In this document: one piece after another, positions 1 to 11,800 of the stretch | How positions within the stretch are numbered: the first letter of the stretch is position 1 | How the letters are laid out: each line of letters opens with the position of its first letter | Assembly (NCBI GenBank): GCA_951640165.1 | Contig: OX621242.1 | Coordinates: 15,121,501-15,185,500, forward strand | Length of the DNA: 64,000 nucleotides | Direction of reading: 5' to 3' | DNA from: Pseudoips prasinana | Taxonomy: Eukaryota; Arthropoda; Insecta; Lepidoptera; Nolidae | The notes under the pieces: model-generated | What the model was told of the DNA's origin: nothing | Databases searched by the model: none | Seen by the model: only the letters and a program-made list of their open reading frames with translations | Position numbers and translations under genes: made by a program

Positions 1-881
1 TTATCTGTAAATAATTAATCTAATAGAAAAATAACTAACGAATGTTACTAATTTTATCATGCATAAGAAATTAATTATGTAAATAACGATAGATAGGTAG
101 ATTCGTCTATTGGCAATTGGAACTGGAAAAAATATGATAAATATACTTACAGGGAACTTAGTTTGGTCGGTAATAAAAATTGATTAGTATACTTTAAATT
201 ACCTTCCCACCTATCTTTTGTATGTGGGGCATTGGAATGAAGTGATACGGAACGAGCACTAATAATGTAACCCAACCATTCGTGACTAATATAATCTGTT
301 ACTATGTACGTTTAGTTTAGGTAGAAAATGTGTGCAGGGCCGCATCATTATACCTGTAGACCCGTAAACAAGGCATACATGTTTTGGAGTCGTTTACCTC
401 AGGGCCCAATTTTCAACTGCTGCAAAGCAAAAATAAAAAGCTTGATGAGCGTGAGAGACAACTTCTTATTAAATATCTATATTAATAAATAATTAAGACT
501 TTATAGTTCGATTATAGAAAAATGTTGAACGGACAGATCACAAATATAAAATTGAATCTGATCTCTCATCTCAAAAAGTAAAAGATCTTTTTGAACGAAC
601 CCTGGCTGTAGAAAAACTTACTATTATATATAACAAAATCTTGATCTATTCTAAGAAATAAATATTAATGTTAGTGCCTGGTAGAAATAGCCATTTACTT
701 ACGTTTAGTTTGACTCGAAATTCTGCAAAATCCATAAAATCTAGAGCAACTAGTGCCACCTCATTTTTTTAAATAGGAATGATTCTTGAGTGCTTTAATT
801 ACATCATATTTTGTACCATTTTTCAACCACAAAACCATAGGTTATATTTAAAAAGGTGTCTAATGTTGTTCTTTAACGGAA
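1..881. other. AT-rich intergenic DNA
   Basis: No open frame with recognisable protein features and no repeat pair seen. The stretch near 340-420 is slightly richer in GC but has no motif I can name. Confidence 0.5.
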
Positions 882-1152
882 CGATCAAGGGCCCATTAGC
901 ATTGGGGGCCCATACGGTGGGGCTAGCGTCATTTTAGATGAAAGAGTAAGCATGTACCTAATTATTAAATTGTAAGAACCTTATAATTATGTATGGTTTC
1001 CCAAGAAAATGCTTAACCGATCAAGGGCCCATTAGCAATGGGGGCCCATACGGTGGGGCTACCGTCATTTTAGGCTAAAGAGCAAGCATGTATCTAATTA
1101 TGAAATTGTTAGAACCTTATAATTATGTATGGTTTCCCAAGAAAGTGCTTAG
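882..1152. repeat. 136-bp tandem duplication (two copies)
   Basis: Copy 1 starts at 882 and copy 2 at 1018, both with CGATCAAGGGCCCATTAGC. They stay alignable to the shared GTATGGTTTCCCAAGAAA stretch near the end of each unit. The copies differ by a few substitutions and a small indel. No coding potential is seen. The unit holds GC-rich GGGCCC boxes that stand out from the AT-rich flanks. Confidence 0.85.
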
Positions 1153-2114
1153 TCGGTAAATATCAGCGTTTTAGAGTGCATTAATAATAATTTAAAAAAC
1201 AGCAAGTACAAGTACTATTATTATCATGTATAGGCAACTGTAGACAGTTTTAGGTGAAGTAAATTAAGTGAATTTTACTCACTTTCAATATGCAAATAGT
1301 CCTCACTATAGTGTTATAAATTAATTTATAAATGTATATCATCAAAATATAAAAATTACACATATTTTGGGAGCATTTAAACATTTTATCTCCACCATAA
1401 AAAACTAAGCTTTGATACAACTTTAAGCTGTTACATTTTATTGGGTGACCATACATTTCTCGAATAAAGCCTAATAGTAAATAATTGCCATCATTTATAC
1501 TAAGATTACTTTGTACATTTATTTAAAGTAATTGTAAGAGGTGATCCAATTATAACAATGTAAATTATAAACAGCCGTTAACAATAAATAAACAAAATTG
1601 TATTCTGGAAACAACTAAAAATAGGTATATTTTAACACATACAGAATGATTAAACTTAGATTACCTGGCTAACCTGAAGAAGGTACTGTTATTTTCTGCG
1701 AAACTAAAAATCACCATTGCATTACAATATTCGCTTTTTTGATTAAATAAGGTATAAATACAAAAGCAAAGTATGTTGCAATCTATCCATATTATGGTGA
1801 ATGTGGGACAGACAACACGCGCGTCTGTGTGGCTTAATATAAAAAATAAGCATATTATTTTTTGACTATGATTTCAGAACACAGTAAAATTTTCCACATT
1901 AAACCAAAGCACTTACCAAGACCCATATTAGAAACCGCAGAAAATTGTATGAAAATCCATTACATCCTAGACTCTTTTATCAGTTCATCCCAGTTTTTAA
2001 ATTGACAAAAAGCAATGACTACTCTAAAAAAAGTTATTTTTTTTATCTCTTTCCTATCACACACAAATCTTCAGAATATAATTTTGGTAATTAGGGCATG
2101 CTCGCATTGGAACT
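1153..2114. other. Intergenic DNA, nothing recognised
   Basis: AT-rich. The one open frame here (1250-1456, minus) is low-complexity and unlike any protein I know. Confidence 0.5.
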
Positions 2115-2357
2115 GGGGCTCTACCGGCTAAGTCGCCGAACATCGATTTCTTAAATGGCATTCAAATAAAAAACGGTTAAAAATGACTCAATCAATCGTT
2201 AAATCGGCTTCAACGTTGAGAATCGATTCCGGACCATTTATGACGTCACATGTGCTCATGGAAACCGATTTAACGATTGATTAAGTCATTTTTAACCTTT
2301 ATTTATTTGAACGCCATTTAAGAAATCGATGTTCGGGGACTTAGCCGGTAGAGTTCC
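2115..2357. mobile_element. 243-bp MITE, copy A
   Basis: The two ends are long inverted repeats of roughly 95 bp. Each begins with a GGGGCTC/GGAACTC-type end followed by TACCGGCTAAGT and CCGAACATCG, and each runs through TTAAAAATGACT. A short unpaired centre contains TGACGTCACATGTGCTCATG. A second copy of exactly the same length lies at 42784-43026. There is no coding capacity, so it is a non-autonomous element. The superfamily is unresolved because no clear target duplication could be read. Confidence 0.85.
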
Positions 2358-3714
2358 TGGTCTACGCTAATAGTACCAGCACTTCGCTACATAGTAAAGA
2401 ATATTCTTTTGAAACACCAAAAAATATTATTTCGTGCAACGCAGTGACTCTCAGGGCAACATATATGTACATAATTATGTTGCACTGAGAGACGCCTAAG
2501 CGATGTTTTATGTATGTATGTATGACGAAAACGAAATATATTGTTTCCAGTCCCTAAATCTCACTGACACTCATTTTGCTATTTTGTTTGCAATCAAATA
2601 CATGGGTGCAGCTGGGTGTAGTTGTATATAACAGCCGTGAAACCTTTATAGGAGTGTTTTAAAGTTCGAAAACTGGAATTGGATCACCAGTAAAACAATA
2701 TTAATATTGTCATGACTGAGATAGTGAAATTTTGATCAAGAAGTAAAAAATGTACACTATTTATTTATATTCTGTGATATTTAACTGTTAACTGATGTGT
2801 AATGAAAAGATCTGTGCAATAAATTTCGCTTGAAAAATAACAAGTAGGAATATGTGTTTTTATTCTGACCCCTATAATCTAAGGAACAATAGGATATTTT
2901 GTAAATGCATTTAATATCAGCCAATCAACCCAAAGATAGATCTTTTCATCGTTTTAATGTGGATAACTCATAAAATACAACTATATACTCAAATTTTGTT
3001 CAGCACTTAGGTATTAAAACATACTTGTACTTCTCAAGCTTCAGTTGTTTCTGTCTAATGGAGAGCATGCTGCAATACGCCACCCTCCGCTGCATGTTTC
3101 ATTGGTGCAAAATGTATGTAAGTTAGGCATGCCGGACCACTTGTATTTTGGTTAGCATTAAAACCCAATAATATTTTTATCACACAAATGTTGTTAATTA
3201 TTTAAATGACACCGAACAAATAGTAACTGATTGAACATGGTATCTATCTTCTCTCTGTCTTGGTCTCTACTTTTTACTTATATCTGGGCCATTGATTTTA
3301 ACATCTTGATGAAACAAACTTCCTACTTGACTTGCCTTCTGTATATTGATGTATATTGAGTTAAAGACATAAGTGACCAGTTATTTTAATTGGTCTGAAT
3401 AAGTTCATCTAGTTATTTTAATATAAATGAAAATATATAATCACTATAAATAAACAATATTGTCAACTTATGTGTATTATAGCTAAGTAATATATATAAC
3501 AATACTAAAATAAAATACAATGAAAAAATAATAACTGATTACACATAAACATTGGTATCTGCTCTGTGGCTACCAGTGGTTGACTATGTTGCTCTCACAT
3601 TAGTTTGTTCAGTGACAGGAAAAGTGTCTTAAAAACCTTTTTATATGTTTTGTTTGCTTAATATGGTAGGATATCTATTGATTCTGACCATATAATATTT
3701 ATGGCAATTATGTT
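2358..3714. other. Intergenic DNA with one imperfect hairpin
   Basis: At 2447-2492 the arms CTCTCAGGGCAACATA and TATGTTGCACTGAGAG form an imperfect hairpin. Otherwise it is AT-rich sequence with no supported gene. Confidence 0.5.
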
Positions 3715-3905
3715 TAAGAGAGGTAGGGCATAGCTTTCATTCGCTCAAAGAGCAGCCCGACTGGGCAAGTACCTCCACCTTACAGAAGACATTCCTTAAT
3801 AATAACATTAATAATTTTAATGTTGTGTTTCCGAGTGTGAGTAAGGTCACCAGAGCTCATTGGGTGGGAAAGGTGACCCACTTACTCGTTTGTCGCCCTC
3901 TGATA
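3715..3905 (+). repeat. Interspersed repeat fragment
   Basis: It contains GCCCGACTGGGCAAGTACCT, 'CTCCACCTTACAGAAGA' and a GAGTAAGGTCACCAGAGCTC block. I recall these from a common lepidopteran retroposon 3' region. No coding frame remains. The family name is not known to me. Confidence 0.5.
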
Positions 3906-4158
3906 TAAAAACGAAATAACAATGTAGGTTTCTTCAATTCAGAAGTGTAGCATAGTAACCATCACTCATGTCTTACTATAGTGTTCAAACCCATTGGAAG
4001 TCACAGAAATTACACATGACTGCAAACATGGCCATCATTCAAATGCTGTGTCGCTGCAGCATTGTCTAGTTAACTAAATATAAGTAAATAAATAGACTTT
4101 AGCTGTTGTACATAAATATCTTTACTTACATAATATAAAATATACAAACTTATATAAT

Positions 4159-7100
4159 TCAGTCATCCTCCATAGATCTGTTATCATTCATAGTCACCAT
4201 AGCCCCTAAGTTATCTTCATTGCCTTGTTTTAATCTTTCCCAAATCAGTTCTGCAATAGCCTTCTGTGTTCTTCTTTCCAGACGTTCTAATTTCTTCGCC
4301 ACATCTCTTTTGAGATCCCAGTCAGGTTTTCTTGGAGCTAAGCTTGATATATCCAGGTCTTGTAAGACTACCTGAAAAGTAAAATATAAATTCATAAATG
4401 GTGTTTGTGAGAAAAAACATGGACTACTTGTGTTACTCTTGTATCATTTTACTGTAAGGGATTAAGGTAGTTTAAGTTTTAGTTACTTTAGGTAAATAAT
4501 TGGACTGGGTTGCTAAAGTAAGTCAGTGACTTGCTATAAAAACTATTGTTAATCACAGTATAAAGTCAAACTATTAATTTTCTAACTCCTTGTTTCTCTC
4601 TGCTTAAATTCTTTGTGGGATTCAAGACAGTTAAAGTGATTCCCTGGGGCATCCCTGAGCCACACCGTTCAGTTGCAGTGAGGGACTAGTCCTGTAACCA
4701 CAGAATAAAGAGCAGTACTTAGTTTGTACAGATTATATGTTTGTTATGAGACTTAAATAAATAGATACTCTCATAATGGCACTATAAAGTTCTATATAGC
4801 TTAATGTGATACTTTTAATTACAATATAAAATGTCCTTTTTTTGTGCAATTAAGTATTTTATCGCCCAAACCAAGTATCTGGTGAGGGTCACTGGATGCG
4901 GATAGCGCTGGACCAGCAATTGTGGAGATCTTTGGGGAAGCCTTTGTTCAGCAGTGGGCGTATTTCGGCTGATATGATGATGATGAAAGTATATTTGATT
5001 GTAGCAAGTGCATCTGTGTGGACTTTATGTTCTGACCATCAAATACTATTCTGTCCTTGCTCAGTACTGTAATATTGATGTTCACTGTAGCCTAGTTGGT
5101 AGTGATCCTGCCTACGAAGCTGGTGGTCCTGGGTTCGAATCCCGGTAAGTGCAAATATTTGTGTGATGAGCACAAATATTTGTTTCTGAGTCAAGGATGT
5201 TTTCTATGTATTTAAGTATTTATCTATCTATATAAGTATGTATATCGTCGCCTGGTACCCATAGTACAAGCTTTGCTTAGTTTGGGGCTAGGATGATTTG
5301 TGTGACATTGTCCCCAGAACCATATCTGTCCCCAGATATGGTTCAGACCAGGTCAACAAGGTATATAGATTTAGATTGTAGGTGCTGATTCAGTCTTGAA
5401 ATACCACAAGCATCAGCATGTTGCCATTTGTTAGTCTTAGTTCCTTTCTCTTATTAAGTACATAACAAACAAACCATTCTTCTACACCTATATTTTTCAT
5501 CACTCTTAATTTTATGACTAAACAATTAGGTATTGATAATAATTGTATTAAAGGCAGTCTTATCACTGCTGCTGAGCTGATCACTGCAATTTCTTTGAAA
5601 CAACCTTAGGATGTACTGAATCAGTTAGAAATAAAAAATGGGTAGTATAAGTATCAAGTAGCTAATCTATATATATAAAAATCAATGCCACTTTTCTTTG
5701 TAATGTTATAACTCAACAACGCCTTTACCAATTTGGCTAATTTTGGTCTTGAATTATTCGTGGAAGTCCAGGGAAGGTTTGTACGTAGAGAAAATTTTAA
5801 AAAAGTCTTGAAAAAGTGTAAAATCAACATCTTTCTATACTTCCATATACAAACAATTTGTACTAATATATATAAAAATCAATGCCACTTTTCGTTGTAA
5901 TGTTATAACTCAACAACGCCTTTACCGATTTGGCTTCTTTTGGACTTGTATTATTCGTGGAAGTCCAGGGAAGGTTTGTACGTAGAGAAAATTTAAAAAA
6001 AGTCTTGAAAAAGTGTAAAATCAACATCTTTCTATATTTCCATATACAAACAATTTGTACTAATACTTAAAAGCGTAGCGAAGCACGTACCGGGCCGCTA
6101 GTAAAAGATAAAAAAACAATTTTGTAGTGAGAATGAAACTGAATTTTATACATTTTATCTGAAATCAGTGCATAGGATAATCAACCATCCATCTCTGTCA
6201 CTCATAGCCTAGATACCATAAACGTAAACCACAATTCAGATAAGAAGTTAGTTATACAGAATAGATAGGTAGGGGCAATACCTTTTCTTTTCCAGCTTCA
6301 AGTAAATCCTTTACTTCTTCTTCAACAGCAGCAGGTTGCGCATCTTCAATCTTCGCTTCTTTCAGTGATTCATCTTGTGGTTTGTAACTTCTGAATTTTG
6401 GCCTGGAATTATAATAATAATATATAAAATATCTGGACGTATCAAACACCACCATCCAGCCCACACTAAGCTAAGCTTGCTACAATGGATACTTGATGAT
6501 AGAAATACTTTTAATAAATGTTTACACACATAACACTCCCAGACTGAGACAAATAGACAAATTCAAGAACACAAATGGTCACCATAGCCTAGTTGGTAGT
6601 GCTCCTGCCTACGAAGCTGGTGGTCCTGGGTTCGAATCCCGGTAAGTGCAAATATTTATGTGATGAGCACGAATATTTGTTTCTGAGTCATGGATGTTTT
6701 CTATGTATATATGTATTTATCTATCTATATAAGTATGTATATCGTCGCCTGGTACCCATAGTACAAGCTTTGCTTAGTTTGGGGCTAGGATGATCTGTGT
6801 GACATTGTCCCCAGATATTATTATTATTCCAACTTTTTTATTTATTTTCATATTTAATACATATTTATTCTTATAAGATCGATATATAAAACAGTAATAC
6901 AAAAATAAATACGTAAAAAACAGAGCTCCCCCGGCGGCGGGGTTATACGCCTTAGGCCGCCGGTGGTCAGGGCGACAGAGTGAGGAACTTATTATTATTA
7001 TAAATATTTGTCTTGTGAGAGTATTGAGCCCGAAAAAAGTAATTCATAAGTAGGTATCTATAAGATGATCTTCATTGCACAACAAAACTGTTGGGGATAG

Positions 7101-8226
7101 TACAAAAATCTTTAAGAGGGCTACTTAACTAATTTAGTATGTGTATGTATGTACATTTAAGCATTTTATGACACCCAATACTAAGAGTGGTGCAATAAAA
7201 TTGTAGTTATAGCTGTGTCTATGATATTGCAGCTTGCAATTGTTTGTACCAATACCAAACATCTAGTTTAATGGAAATGGCAAAGCTCAGGTAACCTTGG
7301 AAAAGGTGAAGGAATTTATATGAAATTAAGTAAGTAAGTTTTTTCAAAATAATAGCTTAGGGCAATTAAAGCTAAGAAAAGAAGCTAAAGGTAAGATTAT
7401 TATACTAATGTAATTTATTATAACAAGCATTTATAGATTTATTGTTACTTCGATTTTTTTCTTTCTTTGTTCTTAAACAGTGAATGCTGGTGTTGTGGGT
7501 TACTTTACTAACATACAATTGATGAACATAAATGTCACCAAGACTCAGACTACTTACTTATGGGGCACACAAATAGTTGTCCTATGTGGGAATTGAACCT
7601 GGGGCACAAAGTTGACTGACTTAATGGCTATTATTTATTTAGAAGATTAGTTTTAGAAACAAAACTCAGGTTACAGCCATGCTCAACTTATGGTTGGTTT
7701 CAGCTTTTTAAATATTAAGTTGAGTTGAAAGTAGAGCTCCTTATTTTGGTACCAAGCCTTTTTTTTATATTATAGCTTGAACATTTTATACACAGTAATG
7801 CTAGATCATGCATGGATTTAGCAAATGTTAAGTGACAATAAGTAGATATGTATAAAATACACATGCAATAGCTGCATGCTATCCCTAATGTACATATATT
7901 AGGCATTAAATTGTCAATTTCTATTTGATTATCAATCCATAAAAAGCTACATGTTATTTCACCTTTGTAGTGTATAGAAAGTGTACAACATAATTTTAAT
8001 AAGAAATAAAAGGGCGCCAAATAGCAAATGTTTGATATTTGTATACAATAAAAACATAACCTCAAAAATGGAATAAATAAACTTACTTCGGAAGTGGTAC
8101 AACTTCTTTGGAAATTTCGCTTGTTGCATTCTGAGTATCAGGATTTTTACGCTTGAGGATTTTTAATCTTTCTTTTCGTTTTAGTGCTTGTTCTTCTAAA
8201 CTACCAACCCCTTCAGAAGTGTCCAT
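4159..8226 (-). CDS. CCDC12: CCDC12 / cwf18-family pre-mRNA splicing factor, three exons
   Basis: The product belongs to the CCDC12 (fission yeast Cwf18) family, a small nuclear coiled-coil protein associated with the spliceosome. Exons on the minus strand are 8226-8087, 6402-6282 and 4371-4159. They have GTAAGT and GTATTG donors and CAG acceptors, and phases join cleanly (140+121+213 nt = 157 codons plus stop). The start is the ATG at 8226-8224, which opens MDTSEGVGSLEEQALKRKER, like the family N-terminus. The family signature LAPRKPDWDLKRDV lies at residues 98-111, followed by a basic/acidic helix (KKLERLERRTQKAIAELI) and an acidic tail ending MEDD. The length is close to the human protein. 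Introns hold SINEs and a Helitron; the exons look intact. What is inferred is only the exact transcript ends; no polyadenylation signal was found close to the stop. Confidence 0.93.
4880..4985 (-). repeat. Fragment of the 'GCTGGACAAAGGCC' interspersed repeat
   Basis: Contains CAATTGTGGAGATCTTTGGGG and a degraded CAGCAGTGGGCGT box near a GATGATGATG end. It matches, inverted, the copy at 62605-62765, and lies in CCDC12 intron 2. Confidence 0.6.
5082..5340 (+). mobile_element. tRNA-derived SINE, family A
   Basis: The head is tRNA-like, with a pol III box A (TAGCCTAGTTGG, 5088-5099) and box B (GGTTCGAATCC, 5132-5142). The body ends with CATAGTACAAGCTTTGCTTAG and GTGACATTGTCCCCAG. It lies in CCDC12 intron 2 on the opposite strand to the gene. 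Closely related copies are at 6577-6835 and, inverted, at 28562-28740. Confidence 0.85.
5666..6101 (+). mobile_element. Non-autonomous Helitron with internal tandem duplication
   Basis: It begins TCTATATATATAAAAATCAA after an A, and ends CGGGCCGCTAG before a T. This is the A^T insertion with TC/CTAG ends expected of Helitrons. A short GC-rich stem precedes the 3' end (AGCGTAGCGAAGCACG). The 5' unit is repeated with a period of about 197 bp (5681 versus 5878), with few differences. It lies in CCDC12 intron 2 and codes for nothing. Confidence 0.75.
6577..6835 (+). mobile_element. tRNA-derived SINE, family A
   Basis: Box A is at 6585-6596 and box B at 6629-6639. It has the same body as the 5082 copy and ends GTCCCCAGATATTATTATTA, which shows the ATT-repeat tail. 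It lies in CCDC12 intron 1. A 66-residue open frame across it is a chance frame. Confidence 0.87.
6925..6990. repeat. Short GC-rich repeat-like patch
   Basis: A compact GC-rich block (CCCCCGGCGGCGGGGTTATA and GGCCGCCGGTGGTCAGGGCG) sits in AT-rich intron DNA. It looks like a retroelement scrap, but I could not assign it. Confidence 0.3.
6991..8086. other. Remainder of CCDC12 intron 1
   Basis: AT-rich intron sequence. A 116-residue minus-strand open frame (7715-8065) runs up to the exon boundary but has no domain and ends inside the intron, so it is read as chance. Confidence 0.6.
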
Positions 8227-8746
8227 GATTACCATAACGTATAGTTTGACTTATTTAATGAAACTTCTAATATTATACTGAAACCAGTGATTACTGGCAA
8301 AATAAAGGTATTCGAATGTTTAATATATATTAATGTAATCTGAAGGAACAACAACAAAAGTTGTAAGAAAGACGTCTTCTGACAAAAATGTAAAATGGAT
8401 GTTTTTTTTTTTTGCCTCCTATCAAAGAGTATTTAACCTACAGTCCTCCTATTATGGAGCAATGGCTCGCACGTTCAGTGCATCCGCCAGTTTCGAGTAT
8501 TGAGATTCTCAAACTTTCTGGTAGGTAGCTTTTAGGTTTATGTTGTAATATTCATTATTTAGCGACGGTTACAACTTTGAAAAGGTAGGGAAACGGATAG
8601 TTTTAAAATTAAATATCAGACTAGGATTTTGATTTTGGATAAGAATAGGGGAAGTATGCACTTTATAATAATATTTTATAGGTATGTAATCAAATAAATA
8701 AATATCAAATAGACATATTATTATAATATCAAGAAATTAGAAAAAA

Positions 8747-8748
<2 letters not shown>
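8227..8748. other. Upstream region of CCDC12
   Basis: About 500 bp separate the CCDC12 start codon from the tail of the retrotransposon. The promoter must begin here, but no TATA or initiator element could be fixed from the sequence alone. Confidence 0.5.

Positions 8749-8813
<65 letters not shown>
8749..8813. repeat. (AT)n microsatellite at retrotransposon 3' end
   Basis: An almost pure run of AT dinucleotides of about 60 bp. It directly follows the last codons of the minus-strand retrotransposon ORF2, so it is best read as the element's simple-repeat tail. Confidence 0.85.
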
Positions 8814-8818
<5 letters not shown>

Positions 8819-11800
8819 TTAAACTCTAATATTATTACTACAAATAAAATTTGAAAATATATTATACATATATGCATTCACAGAATAAAGAAGGGTATTT
8901 ATGGATGTCGGGAACGGGACACGGAGGGAAATCAAATTTACTAAAAAGGAAGAACGGTCATGTTTAGGACAGAAGAAGAATATGTGATCCAGATCCGCAA
9001 AGTCATCACATTCACACTGCGGACTATTTATAATACGCAACCTAGAAAGATGGGCCGGACAAGATGTATGACCAAGACGCATTCTTATTAAAATGGTTGT
9101 AGGAATTTTGTCAAGTTTTATACCAGCGAACCATGGTTTAGATGGTATTTCTTGTTGAATATTTAAATAATTCTTCCCTTTTAATTGGCTACTCTTTTTC
9201 CAGACTGAATCCCAGGAATCCCGGAGATAAACTCTAGGAAGAGCAGCCAGGTCGTGAGTAAAATTTTCAAAAGGGAATTTATCTCCACACACCACAGCCT
9301 CATTCGCAAGTTTATGGGCCCTTTCGTTACCTACAATGCCATAATGGCTAGGTATCCATACAAAAGTAACATAAAATCCTTTCATATAACAGTCATAAAG
9401 CTTACTTCTAATGTCTGCTAAGAGAGGGAAAATAGGTTTGGAGTTGAAAGGAAATCGAGTTAGTGACTGTAATGCGCTCATAGAGTCGCTAAAAATGATA
9501 GTTTTTCCAAGTTTGAATATAAGAATGTATTCTAAAGCCTTAGCGATGCCAAGACATTCAGCGGTAAAAACTGACGTTTGAGATGGGCATTTTACTTTCT
9601 GGACAATGTTATATTGAGCATGATAAACTCCTACTCCTACAAAATCATCTAATTGGTGCTTGGACGCATCTGTATAAATGTGATTCTACCTTGGCCAATT
9701 ATCTTGCACAATATAATTAAAGGAAATATTAGCATTGTATTTATCAATATTAGAAAGATAGTATACAAACGGATTGTAAATTAAGGCTTCATATTTACAG
9801 TTAAAAAAGTCAAGAGTACGAGATCTATGTGTCGGGGCCTGAATTGATTTATATCTCAAGTAACTTATTACTAAGCAAGGAAGTGTTTTGTACTTCCAAT
9901 AGTTTGATGACTGAATGAGATCTGCAAGAATATGAAGTTTTAAGATTAAAGGGCTATTTGAGAATTGTAAAACACGATAAAGCAGACGATCAGCTAAGAA
10001 CTGCCTTCGCAGGTTAAGCGGTGGCTCGCTACATTCAACTTGCAATGCATTCAGAGGGCTAGATTTCATAGCTCCGGTAATTATTCTCATAGCTTTTGAT
10101 TGAATGGAATCCAGCCTCTTCAAACCCGCTATATTACAAGGCTCCAGTATGAAGGTCCCGTAATCGAGAACGCTTCGTACCAAAGCATTGTAAAGCAGCT
10201 TCAAAGAAACCGGATGCCCACCCCACCAAACACCCGAGAGGCATCTCATCAAATTGAGAAGCTTTTCACATTTAGTTACAACATATTCGATGTGAGGCAT
10301 TCCTGTTAGCTTTGAATCTAAGACAACACCCAGAAACTTGACTTGATTTTTAACTGGTATTCGGCAATTATTGAAATATATAAGAATGGGGGGATGCAAT
10401 CGCTGACGCGTGAAGAGAACTACGGAACTTTTATGCGGTGAAATGCGTAGACCATTTTTATCCATCCAAACTTTTAAATTATTTAACGAATTTGATATTT
10501 CGCTACATATTGAATTAAATGTGTTACCAATGGAGTACAACAATAAGTCATCGGCATATTGAAGGATGGTAATAGAATTATAAAGTGAAGACGCCAAATC
10601 ATAAGTATATAAATTAAATAATATAGGACTGAGTACAGATCCTTGTGGAAGTCCATTCCACACCAGTCTACTCTGTTCTCGAGCTTGGTCCAGCCTTATT
10701 ATTCTACCTGACAAGAGGTTTATGATAAAACATGAAATAATTGGTGGAATAGCAAGCTTGTGTAGCTTATATTGCAGAATATTAAGATTTACTCTGTCAT
10801 AGGCTGATTGTAAATCTAAAAACACCGCAAGAGCAGATTCGTTTTTTGTAAATGCCACTCGGACATCAGTCACAAAAGTGCCCACACTATTCAAGGTGCT
10901 CCTGCCTTTCCTGAACCCAAATTGTGATTCGGATAATATTCCACGATTTTCAATAATCCATTCAAGGCGATTTTTAACTAAATTCTCAGCAACTTTTGAA
11001 ATTACAGGGGATAAAGCTATAGGGCGATATCAGGAGGTGTCAGCCGGTGATTTATCTGGTTTAAGAATAGGGATAATTATATGTGATTTCCAAGAAGATG
11101 GAACATTTCCGGATAACATTACTTTATTAATTAAATCTAAGTAATACTGAATGGAAGATTGATTAAGGTTGGCTAAGAATGAATATGGAATACCGTCTTC
11201 ACCTGGAGCGGAATTTTTAATTTTAGATAAAACACCCTGTAGTTCCTCCATAGTAAATGTGGAATCCAGGGAAAATTGACTACGGGGAATTAGAAAAGGA
11301 AGGTTACACTGAAAAAGATTATGTTCTGGGGCCGAGGGTGGAGCTAGATTCTTGAGAAATGATTCACTTAAATTTGGAGGTATAGTAGAAATCCGACAAT
11401 CACTAACACCATTACGAAATCGTCGTATATTTTGCCAGACTATCGAGGGATGAACACGAGGAGAAATGAAAAGACAGAAATTTTTCCATCCTTTAATTTT
11501 TTTGTCTTTGAGTAATTTACGAGCATTTGCTATAGCTGCAGATACAGTTTTAAAATTTTCATCCGACATATCATTTTTGTACAATTCTTCAGCTTTTTTC
11601 CTATCTTTAACTATTTGTGTGCATTCCTTGTCCCACCAAGGAGGAGAAGGCCTGTTGGCGTGGTTGGTAGATACGCTGCCTTTCACGCCGGAGGTCGTGG
11701 GTTCGATTCCCACCCGGGACAAATATTTGTGTGCATGAACATGTCTGTTTGTCCTGAGTCTGGGTGTAAATTATCTATTTAAGTATGTATTTACAAAAGA

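Noticed and set aside
5088..5160. tRNA-like sequence as a functional tRNA gene
   Set aside because: Box A and box B are present, but the acceptor stem does not close and a SINE body follows. The same holds for 6585, 11650, 36155, 46592, 49790 and 53260.
7715..8065. 116-residue minus-strand frame next to CCDC12 exon 1
   Set aside because: It lies wholly in intron 1 and has no protein-like features.
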